A stretch of 64,000 nt of DNA from Streptomyces sp. SID12488 (GTDB lineage Bacteria > Actinomycetota > Actinomycetes > Streptomycetales > Streptomycetaceae), in contig NZ_JAAGLT010000007.1 in the NCBI RefSeq assembly GCF_010548275.1, forward strand, positions 124,001-188,000, given 5' to 3'. This document shows positions 36,078 to 45,096 of this stretch, piece after piece. The position numbers and the translations under genes are program-made. The notes under the pieces are model-generated. The model was not told the origin of the DNA. It saw nothing but the letters and a program-made list of their open reading frames with translations, and did no database searches. Within the stretch, counting starts at the first letter, position 1. Each line of letters opens with the position of its first letter.

Positions 36078-37574
36078 TCACCTGTCGAGCACCGCCTCCA
36101 TCACCGCCCGCGCGATCGGCGCCGCCGTCCCGCCCCCGCTGATGTCCGTACGGTCGGCGGAGGCGTCCTCGACCACCACCGCGACGGCCACCGTCGGCTC
36201 GACGTCCCCTTCACCCTGCGCCCAGGAGATGAACCAGGCGTACGGCGTACCGGAGTTGCCGATGCCGTGCTGGGCGGTGCCGGTCTTGCCGCCGACGGTG
36301 GCGCCGGGGATCGCCGCGTTCGTGCCGGTGCCCCGCTCCACGACGTCCAGCATCAGCTCACGCATCCGTACGGCGGTCGACGGACTCATCGCCCGGAGCC
36401 GGCTCCGTACACCCGAGGCCGTAACTGTCGTGCCGCGCGCGGTGGTTGTCCGCTCCACCAGGTAGGGGGAGGGCACCTGGCCGCCGCCCGCGACCGCCGC
36501 CGCGACCATCGCCATCTGCAACGGCGTGGCCCGCGTGTTGTACTGGCCGATCGCGGACAGCGCCAACTGCGCCTTGTCGACGTGGCGGTCGAAGGTGCTC
36601 CGCGCGACCGAGAAGGGGATGCGCAGCCCCGCGTCGTTGAAGCCGAACCCGTCCGCCGTGGCCGCCAGGTCGGCGACGCCCACGTCCACGCCCAGCTTGG
36701 CGAAGACCGTGTTGCACGACCAGGTGAACGCGGCCCGCAACGAGGCGTCCGCACACCCGTCGCCCTCGTTCGTGAGCGCCGTGGACGTACCGGGGAGGCG
36801 GTACGGGTCGGGGGAGCGGGTCGGCTCGTCCAGGTCGGTGACCGCCCCCGCGTCGAGCGCCGCCGCCGCAGTGACCACCTTGAACGTCGAACCCGGCGGA
36901 TATGTCTGCCGCACCGCCCGGTTGAGCATCGGCTTGTCCGGATCACCGTTCAGCCGCCGCCAACTCCTCTCCACGGCGCGCCCGTTGCCGGACAGCACTG
37001 CCGGGTCGTACGACGGGGCGGAGACCAGCGCGAGGACGCGCCCGGTCGACGGCTCCACGGCCGCCACCGCACCCTTGCGCCCGCCGAGCCCCTCGTAGGC
37101 GGCCTGCTGGGCGGCCGGGTCGATGGTGGTCACCACCTTGCCGCCCGGGTTCTGCGCACGCGTCACGTCGTTCCACAGCGGGAACGGGGAGAGCAGCGGA
37201 TCGGTGCCCGAGAGGATGCCGTCCTCCGCGTGCTCCAGGAACGTCGTGCCGTACACCTGGGAGGCGAAGCCGGTGACCGGGGCGTACAACGGGCCGTTCT
37301 TGTACGTCCGTTCGTAGCGGAGCTGCTCCCCGGTGTCCGTGGACCCGGTGACCGGCCGGTCACCGACCAGGATGGCGCCGCGCGGCTGGCCGTAACGGGC
37401 GATCACCTGGCGGCGGTTGGCCGTGTTGTCGTCGTAGCGCTGGGCCTGGACGACCTGGACGCGGGTGATGTTGACGAGGAGAGCGAGGAGCAACAGGGCG
37501 CAGAAGAGGGCGGCGTGCTTGATGCAGCGCGTCATCTGCCTTGGTTTTCTTGCCCGTTCAGGTTGTCTCGTCAT
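36078..37574 (-). CDS. Penicillin-binding protein 2-type transpeptidase
   Basis: The 498-residue protein has an N-terminal anchor helix (AALFCALLLLALLVNITRV) and a transpeptidase domain with Ser229 in STFK, the SCN triad near residue 292 and KTGTAQ. It crosslinks peptidoglycan outside the membrane. Its ATG overlaps the FtsW-type stop codon by ATGA, so the pair should form a SEDS-PBP synthase. Streptomyces carries other ftsW/pbp pairs (e.g. by pknB and in dcw); this is a paralogue. Confidence 0.95.
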   Translation of the reverse strand: MTRQPERARKPRQMTRCIKHAALFCALLLLALLVNITRVQVVQAQRYDDNTANRRQVIARYGQPRGAILVGDRPVTGSTDTGEQLRYERTYKNGPLYAPVTGFASQVYGTTFLEHAEDGILSGTDPLLSPFPLWNDVTRAQNPGGKVVTTIDPAAQQAAYEGLGGRKGAVAAVEPSTGRVLALVSAPSYDPAVLSGNGRAVERSWRRLNGDPDKPMLNRAVRQTYPPGSTFKVVTAAAALDAGAVTDLDEPTRSPDPYRLPGTSTALTNEGDGCADASLRAAFTWSCNTVFAKLGVDVGVADLAATADGFGFNDAGLRIPFSVARSTFDRHVDKAQLALSAIGQYNTRATPLQMAMVAAAVAGGGQVPSPYLVERTTTARGTTVTASGVRSRLRAMSPSTAVRMRELMLDVVERGTGTNAAIPGATVGGKTGTAQHGIGNSGTPYAWFISWAQGEGDVEPTVAVAVVVEDASADRTDISGGGTAAPIARAVMEAVLDR

Positions 37575-38992
37575 GGTGTGGGCTGCCCGTCGTTGTTCTC
37601 GGTGTGCTGTCGCCGGGCCGAGTCGCTGATCCGGATCAGCAGCGCCACGATGATCCAGTTGGTGACCACGGACGAGCCCCCCTGTGCCAGGAACGGCATC
37701 GCCATACCGGTGAGCGGAATCAGCCCCGACACCCCGCCCGCGATCACGAACACCTGGAGCGCCACGATCGAGGCGAGGCCGACGGCGAGCAGCCGGCCGA
37801 AGGGGTCGCGCAGCGAGAGGCCCGCCCGGTAGCCGCGTTCCACCAGAAGGGCGTACAGGATGACGATCGCGGAGAGACCGGCCAGCCCGAGTTCCTCGCC
37901 CGCCGTCGCCAGGATGAAGTCAGACTTGGCCGCGAAGCCGATCAGGATCGAGTGACCGAGCCCCAGACCGGTGCCGAGCATGCCGCCCGCCGCGAACGCG
38001 AACAGCGACTGGGAGAGCTGGTTGGGGCCCTGGCCGGCCTCGATCGTCGCGAACGGGTGCAGCCAGTCCTCGACGCGGCTGTGGACGTGCGGTTCGAGGG
38101 TCCCGACGGCGAAGGCGCCCAGTGCGGCCAGCAGCAGACCGACCGCGATCCAGCCGGTGCGGCCCGTGGCGACGTACAGCATGACCACGAAGAGGCCGAA
38201 GAAGAGGAGCGAGGTGCCGAGATCGCGCTCCAGGACGAGTACGCCGACGCTGAGCAGCCAGATCGCGACGATCGGGCCGAGGACCCGCCCGGTGGGGAGC
38301 TGGAGCCGGCTCAACCGCCAGATCTGGCGGCCGGTGTACGCGAGCGCGCCCCGGTTGGCGGCCAGGTACGCGGCGAAGAACACCGCCAGCAGCACCTTCG
38401 CGAACTCGCCCGGCTGGAAGGAGAATCCGGCGATCCGGATCCAGATGCGGGCCCCGTTCACCGCCGGGAAGAAGATCGGGAGGATGAGCAGGGCGAGGGC
38501 GGCGGCCACACAGACGTACGCGTACCGCTGAAGGACCCGGTGGTCGCGCAACAGGACGACGACCACGATGAACAGAGCCACGCCGACCGTGGACCAGACG
38601 AGTTGGGCGGGGGCGGCCCGGTGCCCCGGCGTCTCCAGGTCGAGCCGGTAGATGAGGACCAGGCCGAGGCCGTTGAGCAGCACGCCGATGGGCAGCAGGA
38701 GCGGGTCGGCGCAGGGGGCGCGGCGGCGCACCGCGAGATGGGCGAGGAGCGCGAGCACGCCGAGCCCGGCGCCGTAACCGGCGGCGCCGGGCGGGACCGT
38801 GCCGTTCTTCGCGAGGCCCACATCGCAGTAGCCGTACACGGAGAGGAGGACGGCGACGACGATGAGGGCCAGCTCGATGCCACGGCGCCGGGGGACGCGC
38901 GGGGCGGGAGCGGAGGGATCGGCGGGCTCCGACAGCCAGGGCTTCGGGGATTCCTCGTACGCCGCCGCCACGGTGGTTCCGGGCTTCGTCAT
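37571..38992 (-). CDS. FtsW/RodA/SpoVE (SEDS) family glycosyltransferase
   Basis: The 473-residue polytopic protein (ten or more helices) is a SEDS glycan polymerase. Family segments include VLLRDHRVLQRYAYV, FQPGEFAKVLLAVFFA (putative catalytic Glu region) and the loop KSDFILATAGEELGLAG near the end, and the closing PLTGMAMPFLAQGGSSVV. It is translationally coupled to the PBP2 gene. The pair is upstream of the secreted SH3 gene on the same strand in reverse order, though 68 bp away. Confidence 0.95.
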   Translation of the reverse strand: MTKPGTTVAAAYEESPKPWLSEPADPSAPAPRVPRRRGIELALIVVAVLLSVYGYCDVGLAKNGTVPPGAAGYGAGLGVLALLAHLAVRRRAPCADPLLLPIGVLLNGLGLVLIYRLDLETPGHRAAPAQLVWSTVGVALFIVVVVLLRDHRVLQRYAYVCVAAALALLILPIFFPAVNGARIWIRIAGFSFQPGEFAKVLLAVFFAAYLAANRGALAYTGRQIWRLSRLQLPTGRVLGPIVAIWLLSVGVLVLERDLGTSLLFFGLFVVMLYVATGRTGWIAVGLLLAALGAFAVGTLEPHVHSRVEDWLHPFATIEAGQGPNQLSQSLFAFAAGGMLGTGLGLGHSILIGFAAKSDFILATAGEELGLAGLSAIVILYALLVERGYRAGLSLRDPFGRLLAVGLASIVALQVFVIAGGVSGLIPLTGMAMPFLAQGGSSVVTNWIIVALLIRISDSARRQHTENNDGQPTP

Positions 38993-39060
38993 GTTCGGAA
39001 TCTACCCAAAATGGATGGAATGTTGCGTGACGCTGTGCCGGGTAAAGGGCACGACCAGGG

Positions 39061-39642
39061 TCAGCAGAAGCGCGGCGCGGCGCCGATGTTGTCGATGTAG
39101 CGGGCGGCGCCCCAGGCCCAGGTGCCGTCCGTCAGGAGGTACCAGAGCGAGTTGCCGTCGACGTTCTCGCCGCCGGTCTTGCAGAAGATGTTGACGATGG
39201 CGCCCTTCGGGACGACCCGGATGATCGCGCTGCCACGATTCGGCGCGCTGCGCAGCCGCAGTCCGCCGTTGGCGGTGACGATCCCCTTGTAGAGGACGGT
39301 GTTGCTGTTGCTGCTGGTGTTGTTGTGCTGGCCCCAGTTGCTGTTGTTGCTCTGCTGGTTGCTCTGTTGGTTGTTGCTTTGCTGGTTGTTGTTCTGCTGG
39401 TTCCAGCTGTTGTTGCTCTGCTGCTGCCCGCCGCCGTCGTTGTTGTTGTTCTGATTGCTCTGATTGCTTTGGCTACTTTGGTTGTTCTGGTTGCTCTGGC
39501 TGTTCTGTTGCTGCTGCTGGTTCCAGCTGCTGCCCCAGTCGTCGTCGGCGGGGCTCGCGAGTGCCGGGGTGACGGCGCCGACGGAGAGTGCGGTGGTGGC
39601 GGCGGCTATGCCGAGGCGGGTCAGGGTGGTCCGCGGTGACAT
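39061..39642 (-). CDS. Secreted SH3-domain protein with Asn/Gln-rich low-complexity region
   Basis: The 193-residue protein has a signal peptide (GIAAATTALSVGAVTPALA), then about 80 residues nearly composed of Asn, Gln and Ser, and a C-terminal bacterial SH3 domain (LYKGIVTANGGLRLRSAPNRG ... YIDNIGAAPRFC). The SH3 probably binds cell wall. Low-complexity tracts come from TTG/CTG-type repeats on the plus strand. The start at 39642 has AAAGGAG upstream. Two cysteines frame the SH3 domain and may form a disulfide. Confidence 0.85.
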   Translation of the reverse strand: MSPRTTLTRLGIAAATTALSVGAVTPALASPADDDWGSSWNQQQQQNSQSNQNNQSSQSNQSNQNNNNDGGGQQQSNNSWNQQNNNQQSNNQQSNQQSNNSNWGQHNNTSSNSNTVLYKGIVTANGGLRLRSAPNRGSAIIRVVPKGAIVNIFCKTGGENVDGNSLWYLLTDGTWAWGAARYIDNIGAAPRFC

Positions 39643-39709
39643 GTGGGCTCCTTTGGCAGGACAGAGCTGACTAACCGCCACGCTAGGAGCGCGTCGTGTA
39701 AGGCGCCCG

Positions 39710-40996
39710 TCACGCTGGGCCGTTGGTGGCGGGCTCCCGTGATTCGGCCAGCGTGAGCGTCGCCAGAGCGCCACCGCCGTCACCGTCCGGCGCGTTGGCG
39801 AAGGTGAGCCGGGCGCCCAGTACCTCCGCCTGGCCCAACGCGATCGTCAGCCCGAGCCCGTGCCCGGTCGCCCCGCCCTCCGTGCGGAACCGCTGCGGCC
39901 CGTGCTCCACCAGGTACTCCGGGAAGCCGTCACCGTGGTCCCGCACGGTCACGACCGGCCCGTCGACGGTCAGCGTCACGGGCGTACGGCCGTGCCGGTG
40001 GGCGTTGGCGATCAGATTCCCGAGCACCCGTTCGAGCCGACGCCGGTCGGTGTCGACGAGGGCGTCACGGACGACGACGGTCTCCGTGTCGGCTCCAGCG
40101 GCTCCGAAAGCCCGAACCACCCGTTCGGCGAGGGCGCCGAGCGCCTCGGTGTCGACCTCCAGCCGCTCCTTGCCCGTGTCCAGCCGGGAGATTTCGAGCA
40201 GGTCCTCGGTGAGTGTGCGCAGTGCGGCGACCCGGTCCCTGACCAGCTCGGTCGGCCGCCCGGCAGGCAGCAGTTCGGCCGCCGCGTGCAGCCCGGTGAG
40301 CGGGGTGCGCAGCTCGTGGGCCACGTCGGCGGTGAAACGCTGTTCGCTGAGCAGTTTCCGTTGCAGCGAGGCGGCCATGGTGTCGAGGGCGGCGGCGACG
40401 GCGGCGACCTCGTCCGGCGAGCGGTTCGGGTCCTGCGTACGGGCGTCGTCGACGCGGGCGTCGAGGTCGCCGGCGCTGATCCGGCGGGCCACCTGGGCGG
40501 TCGCGTGCAGGCGGCGGGTCACCCGGGTCACCGCGAACGCGCCGACCAGCAGCGTCGCGCCGATGGCAAGGCCCGACGACCACAGGATGGCCCGGTCGAG
40601 GCCGTCGATCGTACGGGCGCTCTGTGAGTAGTCGAGCGCCACGGCCAGCGCGTGACCGCCGTCCGCGGGACCGGCCGCCCACATCGTCGGCACCCCGTCG
40701 TGGTCGGTGACCATCGTGCCGCGCTCCCCGGCCGCCGCGAGCGTCCGCAGGGCCGTCGGCAGCCCCTCGGGGTCGATACCGGTGTGAGGCCGCAGCGCGT
40801 CCCCGGCCTCGTACGCGGCCGTGGCCTCCACCAGCCGGGACAGGGCGCGGTCGCGGGCCTGGTCGACGGTCTGGTGGGTCACCGAGACATGCACGAGGAC
40901 GCCGAGCAGGGCGGCGAGGGCGCAGCACATCCCGGTGATGAACAGCGCGGCCTTGGCGGCGAGGGTGCCTGCCCACCCGGGCAGCGAGACCCTCAC
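39710..40996 (-). CDS. Sensor histidine kinase without adjacent response regulator
   Basis: The 428-residue kinase has two transmembrane helices flanking an extracellular domain of about 115 residues, HAMP, a phosphoacceptor VAHELRTPLTG and an ATPase domain with NLIANAHRHG and RDHGDGF, GHGLGLTIA. GTG at 40996 overlaps the stop of the upstream lipoprotein gene by GTGA, so they are coupled. No response-regulator gene lies within 5 kb, so it is an orphan kinase or the partner is elsewhere. Confidence 0.93.
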   Translation of the reverse strand: MRVSLPGWAGTLAAKAALFITGMCCALAALLGVLVHVSVTHQTVDQARDRALSRLVEATAAYEAGDALRPHTGIDPEGLPTALRTLAAAGERGTMVTDHDGVPTMWAAGPADGGHALAVALDYSQSARTIDGLDRAILWSSGLAIGATLLVGAFAVTRVTRRLHATAQVARRISAGDLDARVDDARTQDPNRSPDEVAAVAAALDTMAASLQRKLLSEQRFTADVAHELRTPLTGLHAAAELLPAGRPTELVRDRVAALRTLTEDLLEISRLDTGKERLEVDTEALGALAERVVRAFGAAGADTETVVVRDALVDTDRRRLERVLGNLIANAHRHGRTPVTLTVDGPVVTVRDHGDGFPEYLVEHGPQRFRTEGGATGHGLGLTIALGQAEVLGARLTFANAPDGDGGGALATLTLAESREPATNGPA

Positions 40997-41751
40997 CGGG
41001 CGCTCGCGGAGGAGGCGGGCAGGGGGGTGGGGAGGCGCTTGGGTTTGCCGGTGCGGAGGAACTCGTCCCGGGTGAGCAGCATCGCCTTCTGGTCGGCGTC
41101 CCAGGTCCACTGCGTGCGGTACTCGTACCCGGGGATCTGCGACGGCGAGCGGATTATCACGGCCCGGCCGGCCAGTTCCACGGCGGTCACCGCGTCGTCG
41201 TTCGCCATGATCTGGACCAGCCTGTGCCGCTGGAAGGTGTACACGCGTACGGCCGTCCCGTTGCCCGGCAGCAGCCGGAAACCGAGGGCCATGTCGTCGC
41301 GGCCGTCGCCGGTGAGGTCGCGGTAGTAGGCCTTGAGGACGGGACACGCGCTGGTACCGGCGGCTGTCCCTGCCCCCGTCCCTGTCCCTGTGCCCTTGCG
41401 GCCGCAGGCGGCCATCCCGGCGGCCGTTCCGGTGTACGGGGAGCCGTCGGCGGTGTAGGTGTCGGCGTGCCTGGCGATCTCGGCCCGTACGACGGCCACC
41501 GGGTCGACCTTGTGGATGTCGTCGCCGGGGGCGGTGACGCCTTTCACGGTCTCGGTCTCGGCCTCGCCGTAGTCCCAGGCGGGGCTGGAGGCGGCCGGCA
41601 GCTCGGGCCAGAGCCGGGCGGGGCTGACGGCGGTGGCGGTCGGCCCGGCCCCGCGCAGCCCACCGGCGTCACCGCAGGCGGCGGTGGCGGTCGCGAGGGC
41701 GAGGACAGCGAGGGTGGCGCGCAGGGCGCGGGAGATGCGGCTGGCGTCCAC
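40993..41751 (-). CDS. Lipoprotein with FG-GAP-like motif, coupled to an orphan kinase
   Basis: The 252-residue protein is a lipoprotein: the signal peptide ends LATATAACGD with a lipobox Cys. An extracytoplasmic domain includes AYYRDLTGDGRDDMALGFRLL, an FG-GAP-like calcium motif (DLTGDGRDD), then VYTFQRHRLVQIM. It probably sits outside the membrane and modulates the kinase with which it shares GTGA, as lipoprotein CseA does in its system, though it is not homologous by sight. AGGAG precedes its GTG start. Confidence 0.82.
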   Translation of the reverse strand: MDASRISRALRATLAVLALATATAACGDAGGLRGAGPTATAVSPARLWPELPAASSPAWDYGEAETETVKGVTAPGDDIHKVDPVAVVRAEIARHADTYTADGSPYTGTAAGMAACGRKGTGTGTGAGTAAGTSACPVLKAYYRDLTGDGRDDMALGFRLLPGNGTAVRVYTFQRHRLVQIMANDDAVTAVELAGRAVIIRSPSQIPGYEYRTQWTWDADQKAMLLTRDEFLRTGKPKRLPTPLPASSASAR

Positions 41752-41864
41752 TGCACTCCTGCGTCGGCGTCGGGAAGGGGATGGCGGGCGATGGTCGATG
41801 AGTCGCCACGTCCACGACACCCTATTCGCAGGGAAGTCGCATTTCGCCGGGCGGGTTACGCGGG

Positions 41865-42344
41865 CTACTCCGCCAGCTCCTCCAGCAGCCGGGCCGTGGA
41901 CAGGCCCGTCCGCAGGTACTCCACGAACCGCTCGTTGTGCAGGGCCCACGGGGACCGGCGGGATCTGATGAGACGGATCGCCTCCTCGATGTCGTACCCG
42001 TCGAGGACGAGGGCGTGCGCGACGACGAGCCCCGAGCGGTTGTAGCCGCTGTAACAGCGCACGAGCACCCTGCGCCCGTCCTCCAGCGCGGCGCACACGG
42101 CCTCGGCGAGCCGGATCACGCCGGCGAGCTGGGTACCGTCGAGCGGGCCGTCCGGGATGGACCACACGTGATGCTCCACGCCGGGATCGGGCCCGTACCC
42201 AGGGAGCTTGAGCAGGGTCATGACCAGGTCGAACTCATCGTGGACGACGGCGAACTCGATCTCCCCCGGGCGACGCGTGAACTCGTGTCCGCCCATCCAC
42301 AGCCCGGGCACGATCTCGCTCCACGGCTTGCCCGGAGCCGGCAC
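41865..42344 (-). CDS. Dual-specificity protein phosphatase (CX5R)
   Basis: The 159-residue enzyme has the PTP loop CYSGYNRSG (Cys97, Arg103) and a general-acid Asp candidate in SIPDGPLDG. The N-terminus SEIVPGLWMGGHEF is typical of dual-specificity phosphatases. GTG at 42344 is preferred: GGAAGGAG lies seven bases upstream. It lies back to back with the NERD gene. Substrate unknown. Confidence 0.9.
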   Translation of the reverse strand: MPAPGKPWSEIVPGLWMGGHEFTRRPGEIEFAVVHDEFDLVMTLLKLPGYGPDPGVEHHVWSIPDGPLDGTQLAGVIRLAEAVCAALEDGRRVLVRCYSGYNRSGLVVAHALVLDGYDIEEAIRLIRSRRSPWALHNERFVEYLRTGLSTARLLEELAE

Positions 42345-42494
42345 GTCGGGCTCCTTCCTGCGGGTCCGCAACTACGCCGCCTCCCCCACTCGGGCACCCA
42401 ACTACGCCCCAACTCCCTTCAAAGGTAACCGGGTCCTTGCCCCGGCAGCACCCCGCCTGTTCCCATGGCCATGCGGGGATTGGGGTGATGGTGG

Positions 42495-43298
42495 ATGAGC
42501 GGACTGCGCGTCGTACCGGCCTGGCGCCAAGGTCACGAACGGCTGTACGTGTGCCTGACGGACGGGCGGAACATCGCCTGGTACGACCGTGAGTCGTCCC
42601 GGGTCAACCTGTTGAGCGACGACCTCAGAGGGGACGTACTGGAAGCCCTGGGCCCGTTCCTGACGGGCCCGGTGACGGTGGGCCCGCCCCCGGTCCCCAC
42701 CCCGGCGGAGCTGGCCCGCCTCTCCCTCCACCCCGACGACGACCTGGCCCCGAACCGTCCCGGCGAGGCCCTCCAGGTCGCCCTGGACCGCGACCCGGGC
42801 CCACCCCATCGTCTCCGCCCGGACCCCCGAAGGCGTGCCCTGACGGCGGAACAGGCGGTGGGCGATGCCCTGGAGGCGCTGGAGGGCGCGGGCTGGCACA
42901 CCCTGCACTCGCTCCCGCTCCCCGGCGGCGACCGGATCCACCATCTGGTGATCGGCCCGGGAGGACTGTTCGCGGTGCACACGCTGTACGCCCGTAAACA
43001 GCGGGTACTGGTCGCCGACCCGATGGTCTCCCTGGGCCGCCGGGACCCGAACCCGCTGCTGCGACGGGTACGTTCCGACGCCGACCGGGCCTCGTACGCC
43101 CTGACGGCCGAGGTCCACCCCCTTCTGGCCCTGGCAGGCCCGGCCGACCTGCGGATCACGGTTCCGCTGCGGGAGGTCAGGGTGCTCCAGGACACGGATC
43201 TGTCGGAGCTGGTGCGACTGGGTGGCGTACTGAAACCGGCGGACGTGGAGGCCCTGCACGCGGTGGCCCGGGACCGGGGGACCTGGGGGCGGGTGTAG
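42495..43298 (+). CDS. NERD-domain protein
   Basis: The 267-residue protein contains a NERD-like (nuclease-related) segment: LTAEQAVGDALEALEGAGWHTLHSLPLPGGDRIHHLVIGPGGLFAVHT. The usual endonuclease acidic residues are partly replaced by His in HHLVIGPGG, so nuclease activity is uncertain. The N-terminal third (VVPAWRQGHERLYVCLTDGRNIAWYDRESS) is a separate small domain. It starts at ATG 42495, with a weak Shine-Dalgarno. Confidence 0.8.
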   Translation: MSGLRVVPAWRQGHERLYVCLTDGRNIAWYDRESSRVNLLSDDLRGDVLEALGPFLTGPVTVGPPPVPTPAELARLSLHPDDDLAPNRPGEALQVALDRDPGPPHRLRPDPRRRALTAEQAVGDALEALEGAGWHTLHSLPLPGGDRIHHLVIGPGGLFAVHTLYARKQRVLVADPMVSLGRRDPNPLLRRVRSDADRASYALTAEVHPLLALAGPADLRITVPLREVRVLQDTDLSELVRLGGVLKPADVEALHAVARDRGTWGRV

Positions 43299-43483
43299 GC
43301 CGTTTCGTTCGGATCAGGTTCTGGGTCAGGTGGTGGGGGCCGGGTCGATGGACAGGCAAGGCGCGTCCGACCGCGGGTTGATCTCGCTCCGGGCGCCCAG
43401 GATCTTGTGACCGGCAGGGACCCGCGGTGACCGGCCTTGGAAGCGGTCTTCCGGGTTGCGCCGGAGAAGCGAAGGGGGGAGCC

Positions 43484-43981
43484 GTGGCCGCTGAGGTGAC
43501 GGGGAGTTTCGAGTACAGGATCACGCACAGCATCGGCAGGGCGGTGGGCGGCAGGCATGCCCGGACGATCTGCCTCACCAACGCCACGACCGGTTGTCTG
43601 GAGCGTTTCGACAGGCGGGTGAACGAGGTCCATGAGACGTGCGACCACTGCGAGGCACGGCTCCTGGTGACCCTTCCGTCGTTCGCCGAAGTGCGCAGGC
43701 AGCAGCGAGTGCACGGACTGTTGTGGAAGGTCTACGCCTTGGCGACGATCCTCTGTGGCTCCGGACTCCCGGAGGTGATCCGCACGACGGGCAAGGGATC
43801 GCGGCCCTTTCTCGCCCTCTGTATCGCCATTGGCCTGACCCTCTACTGCGCGTCCTTGACCCTGCTGAGCGGGCTGCGATCGGTCAGCAAAGGAGGGCCG
43901 GATGTCACCCGCGTCGACGGTCGGAAGCGCGGAACCGGTTCGCACGGCTGGAGCTTGGTGACAGGCGCCGACGACTCGTGA
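43484..43981 (+). CDS. Hypothetical protein with putative Cys-rich finger and two membrane helices
   Basis: The 165-residue protein has a likely zinc ribbon (ICLTNATTGCLERF, then ETCDHC) in the first 65 residues, followed by two hydrophobic helices (LLWKVYALATILCGSGL and PFLALCIAIGLTLYCASLTLL). I do not recognise a family. GTG at 43484 lies five bases after GAAGGGGGG. No known neighbours suggest a role. Confidence 0.6.
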   Translation: MAAEVTGSFEYRITHSIGRAVGGRHARTICLTNATTGCLERFDRRVNEVHETCDHCEARLLVTLPSFAEVRRQQRVHGLLWKVYALATILCGSGLPEVIRTTGKGSRPFLALCIAIGLTLYCASLTLLSGLRSVSKGGPDVTRVDGRKRGTGSHGWSLVTGADDS

Positions 43982-44161
43982 CGTGATGCGACGCGACGGG
44001 CTCTACGGCCGGCCGTCTGTCCCCGCAGCGACCGCTACGAGATGATCAACCGCAAGGGGTGCCTGCGGAGACGGGAACGAGGGCGCCCAAGGCCGTTTTG
44101 TGGTGAGCAGCGGGGGACACCCTCTCGACCGCCTCGGAGTTCGGCGGGCGGGAAACCGACT

Positions 44162-45034
44162 TCATGGCGGCTGCGTCAGCAGGAGCGGGGCCAGCAGGTC
44201 CCCGTACGTATCCAGGCGGGCCGCGATGTCCCCGGCCCTGAAAGTGAGTTGGGCCGGGCTGGTGCACCCCGCCACCTCCTCCCACGTCACCGGTGTCGAG
44301 ACGGTCGGCTCTGCCCGCGCCCTGAGGGTGTACGGCGTTGCCGTGGTCTTCCGGGCCGCGTTCTGGCTGTAGTCGACGAAGACCTTTCCGGGGCGCAGGC
44401 TGCGAGTCATGCGGTGGACGACCAGGTGGGGGAGGGTGTGTTCCGCCTCGACCGCCAGCTCCTTCGCGTACGCGGTGATCTCGCCGGCCGGGGTCCGGGC
44501 CGCCGGTGCCGTCAGGAGGTGCAGGCCCTTCGAGCCGGACGTCTTCGCGTACGCCTCGATCCCGTCCGCCGCCAGCCGCTCCCGTAGCCAGAGCGCCACC
44601 TCGCAGCACTCCACGATCGTCGCCGGATGGCCGGGGTCCAGGTCGAGCACCATGCGGTCGGCCTCGCCGGGGGCGTCGATCAGCCACTGCGGGGTGTGGA
44701 ACTCCGTGACCAGATTTGCCGCCCACATGAGGCTCGGCAGGTCCTGGATCAGGATCATGCGCGCCGGGCCCTCCGAGCGAGGGACCACCGCCGTCGTGAC
44801 CCAGTCGGGCGTACCCGGCGGCACGTTCTTGGCGAAGAAGACCTGGCCGTCGGGGCCGTCCGGGTAGCGGAGGAAGGAGACCGGGCGGTCGTGGAGGTGG
44901 GGGAGGAGGGCGTCCGCCGTGGTGGCGTAGTAGTGGAGCAGCTCCCCCTTGGTGACGCCTGTCGCCGGGTGGATCACCTTCTCCAGGTTGGAGAGCGCCA
45001 CCCTTCGCCCCTCCACTTCCGTGATCGGCGTCAT
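44162..45034 (-). CDS. LigD-type polymerase domain (NHEJ primase/polymerase)
   Basis: The 290-residue enzyme is a stand-alone archaeo-eukaryotic primase-like polymerase as in LigD. The metal-binding LDLDPG (Asp131, Asp133) and the SGSKGLHLL block are evident, and HRMTRSLRPGKVFVDYSQN near residue 215 holds the third acidic residue. It fills and edits break ends with Ku. It is divergent from ku with only 62 bp between, so the two probably share a regulatory region. The ATP-dependent ligase domain is not encoded here. Confidence 0.93.
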   Translation of the reverse strand: MTPITEVEGRRVALSNLEKVIHPATGVTKGELLHYYATTADALLPHLHDRPVSFLRYPDGPDGQVFFAKNVPPGTPDWVTTAVVPRSEGPARMILIQDLPSLMWAANLVTEFHTPQWLIDAPGEADRMVLDLDPGHPATIVECCEVALWLRERLAADGIEAYAKTSGSKGLHLLTAPAARTPAGEITAYAKELAVEAEHTLPHLVVHRMTRSLRPGKVFVDYSQNAARKTTATPYTLRARAEPTVSTPVTWEEVAGCTSPAQLTFRAGDIAARLDTYGDLLAPLLLTQPP

Positions 45035-45096
45035 ACGATGAGAATCCCATGAAAGTGGGGCAAAGTGCCCCTGGGTGACCGGAGGAAGGTTTCCTC

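Noticed and set aside
34560..37832. 1090-residue plus-strand ORF across three genes
   Set aside because: It crosses genes on both strands that all have real families; the composition is typical of shadow frames.
39240..39560. CRISPR-like repeats
   Set aside because: The repeated TTGTTG/CTGCTG units are in-frame Asn/Gln codons of a secreted protein, with no spacers.
44042..44587. ORFs running across the end of the ligD polymerase gene
   Set aside because: They are shadows of the minus-strand polymerase gene and lack any domain.
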